Shown piece after piece: positions 6,194 through 6,219 of a DNA stretch of 6,219 nucleotides. The position numbers were made by a program, and so were the translations under genes. Positions within the stretch are counted from its first letter, which is position 1. Each line of letters starts with the position of its first letter. This stretch comes from an uncultured Clostridia bacterium (lineage in GTDB: Bacteria > Bacillota > Clostridia > Oscillospirales > Ruminococcaceae). The stretch covers positions 1 through 6,219 of the forward strand of contig CANDLP010000150.1 of NCBI GenBank assembly GCA_947385505.1. The letters run 5' to 3'. The notes beneath the pieces were generated by a model. It was given only the letters and a program-made list of their open reading frames with translations, ran no database searches and was not told where the DNA came from.

Positions 6194-6219
6194 GTTTTTG
6201 TGCTGAACATTGGGTGAAA

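Overview
The window is a phosphate-acquisition and phosphate-sensing locus, with every supported gene on the minus strand. Several things point to a Gram-positive Clostridia-type Firmicute of moderate GC: strong AGGAGG-type ribosome binding sites before most genes, a lipoprotein PstS, a short PhoU, a PhoB/PhoP-type regulator, and a sensor kinase with an N-terminal membrane anchor. The genus cannot be named from this sequence.

In transcription order (right to left) the window holds: a regulatory region with a TTTACA direct repeat (a Pho-box candidate); pstS, the phosphate-binding lipoprotein; a roughly 150-base gap holding a small palindromic repeat element; pstC and pstA, the permeases; pstB, the ATPase; phoU; a short AT-rich gap with a good housekeeping promoter; an EamA/DMT-family membrane protein; a 72-base gap filled by an 11-bp tandem repeat; a PhoB/PhoP-type response regulator; and the first 63 codons of its histidine kinase, cut by the left window edge.

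PstS captures phosphate outside the membrane, PstC and PstA form the channel, and PstB supplies ATP. PhoU is the expected link between transporter state and the two-component pair, which would in turn act on the pst promoter. pstA, pstB and phoU are packed with 4-base overlaps or almost no spacing, so they are probably translationally coupled. The regulator and kinase overlap by 4 bases.

The genes are a familiar system; no wholly new protein system is visible. The less ordinary material is mostly non-coding or structural: the helically phased 11-bp repeats before the regulator gene, the 11-bp-phased TTTACA pair before pstS, the MITE-like palindromic element between pstS and pstC with near-duplicated flanks, and an EamA protein whose two halves are about 50% identical, placed between phoU and the regulator under its own promoter.
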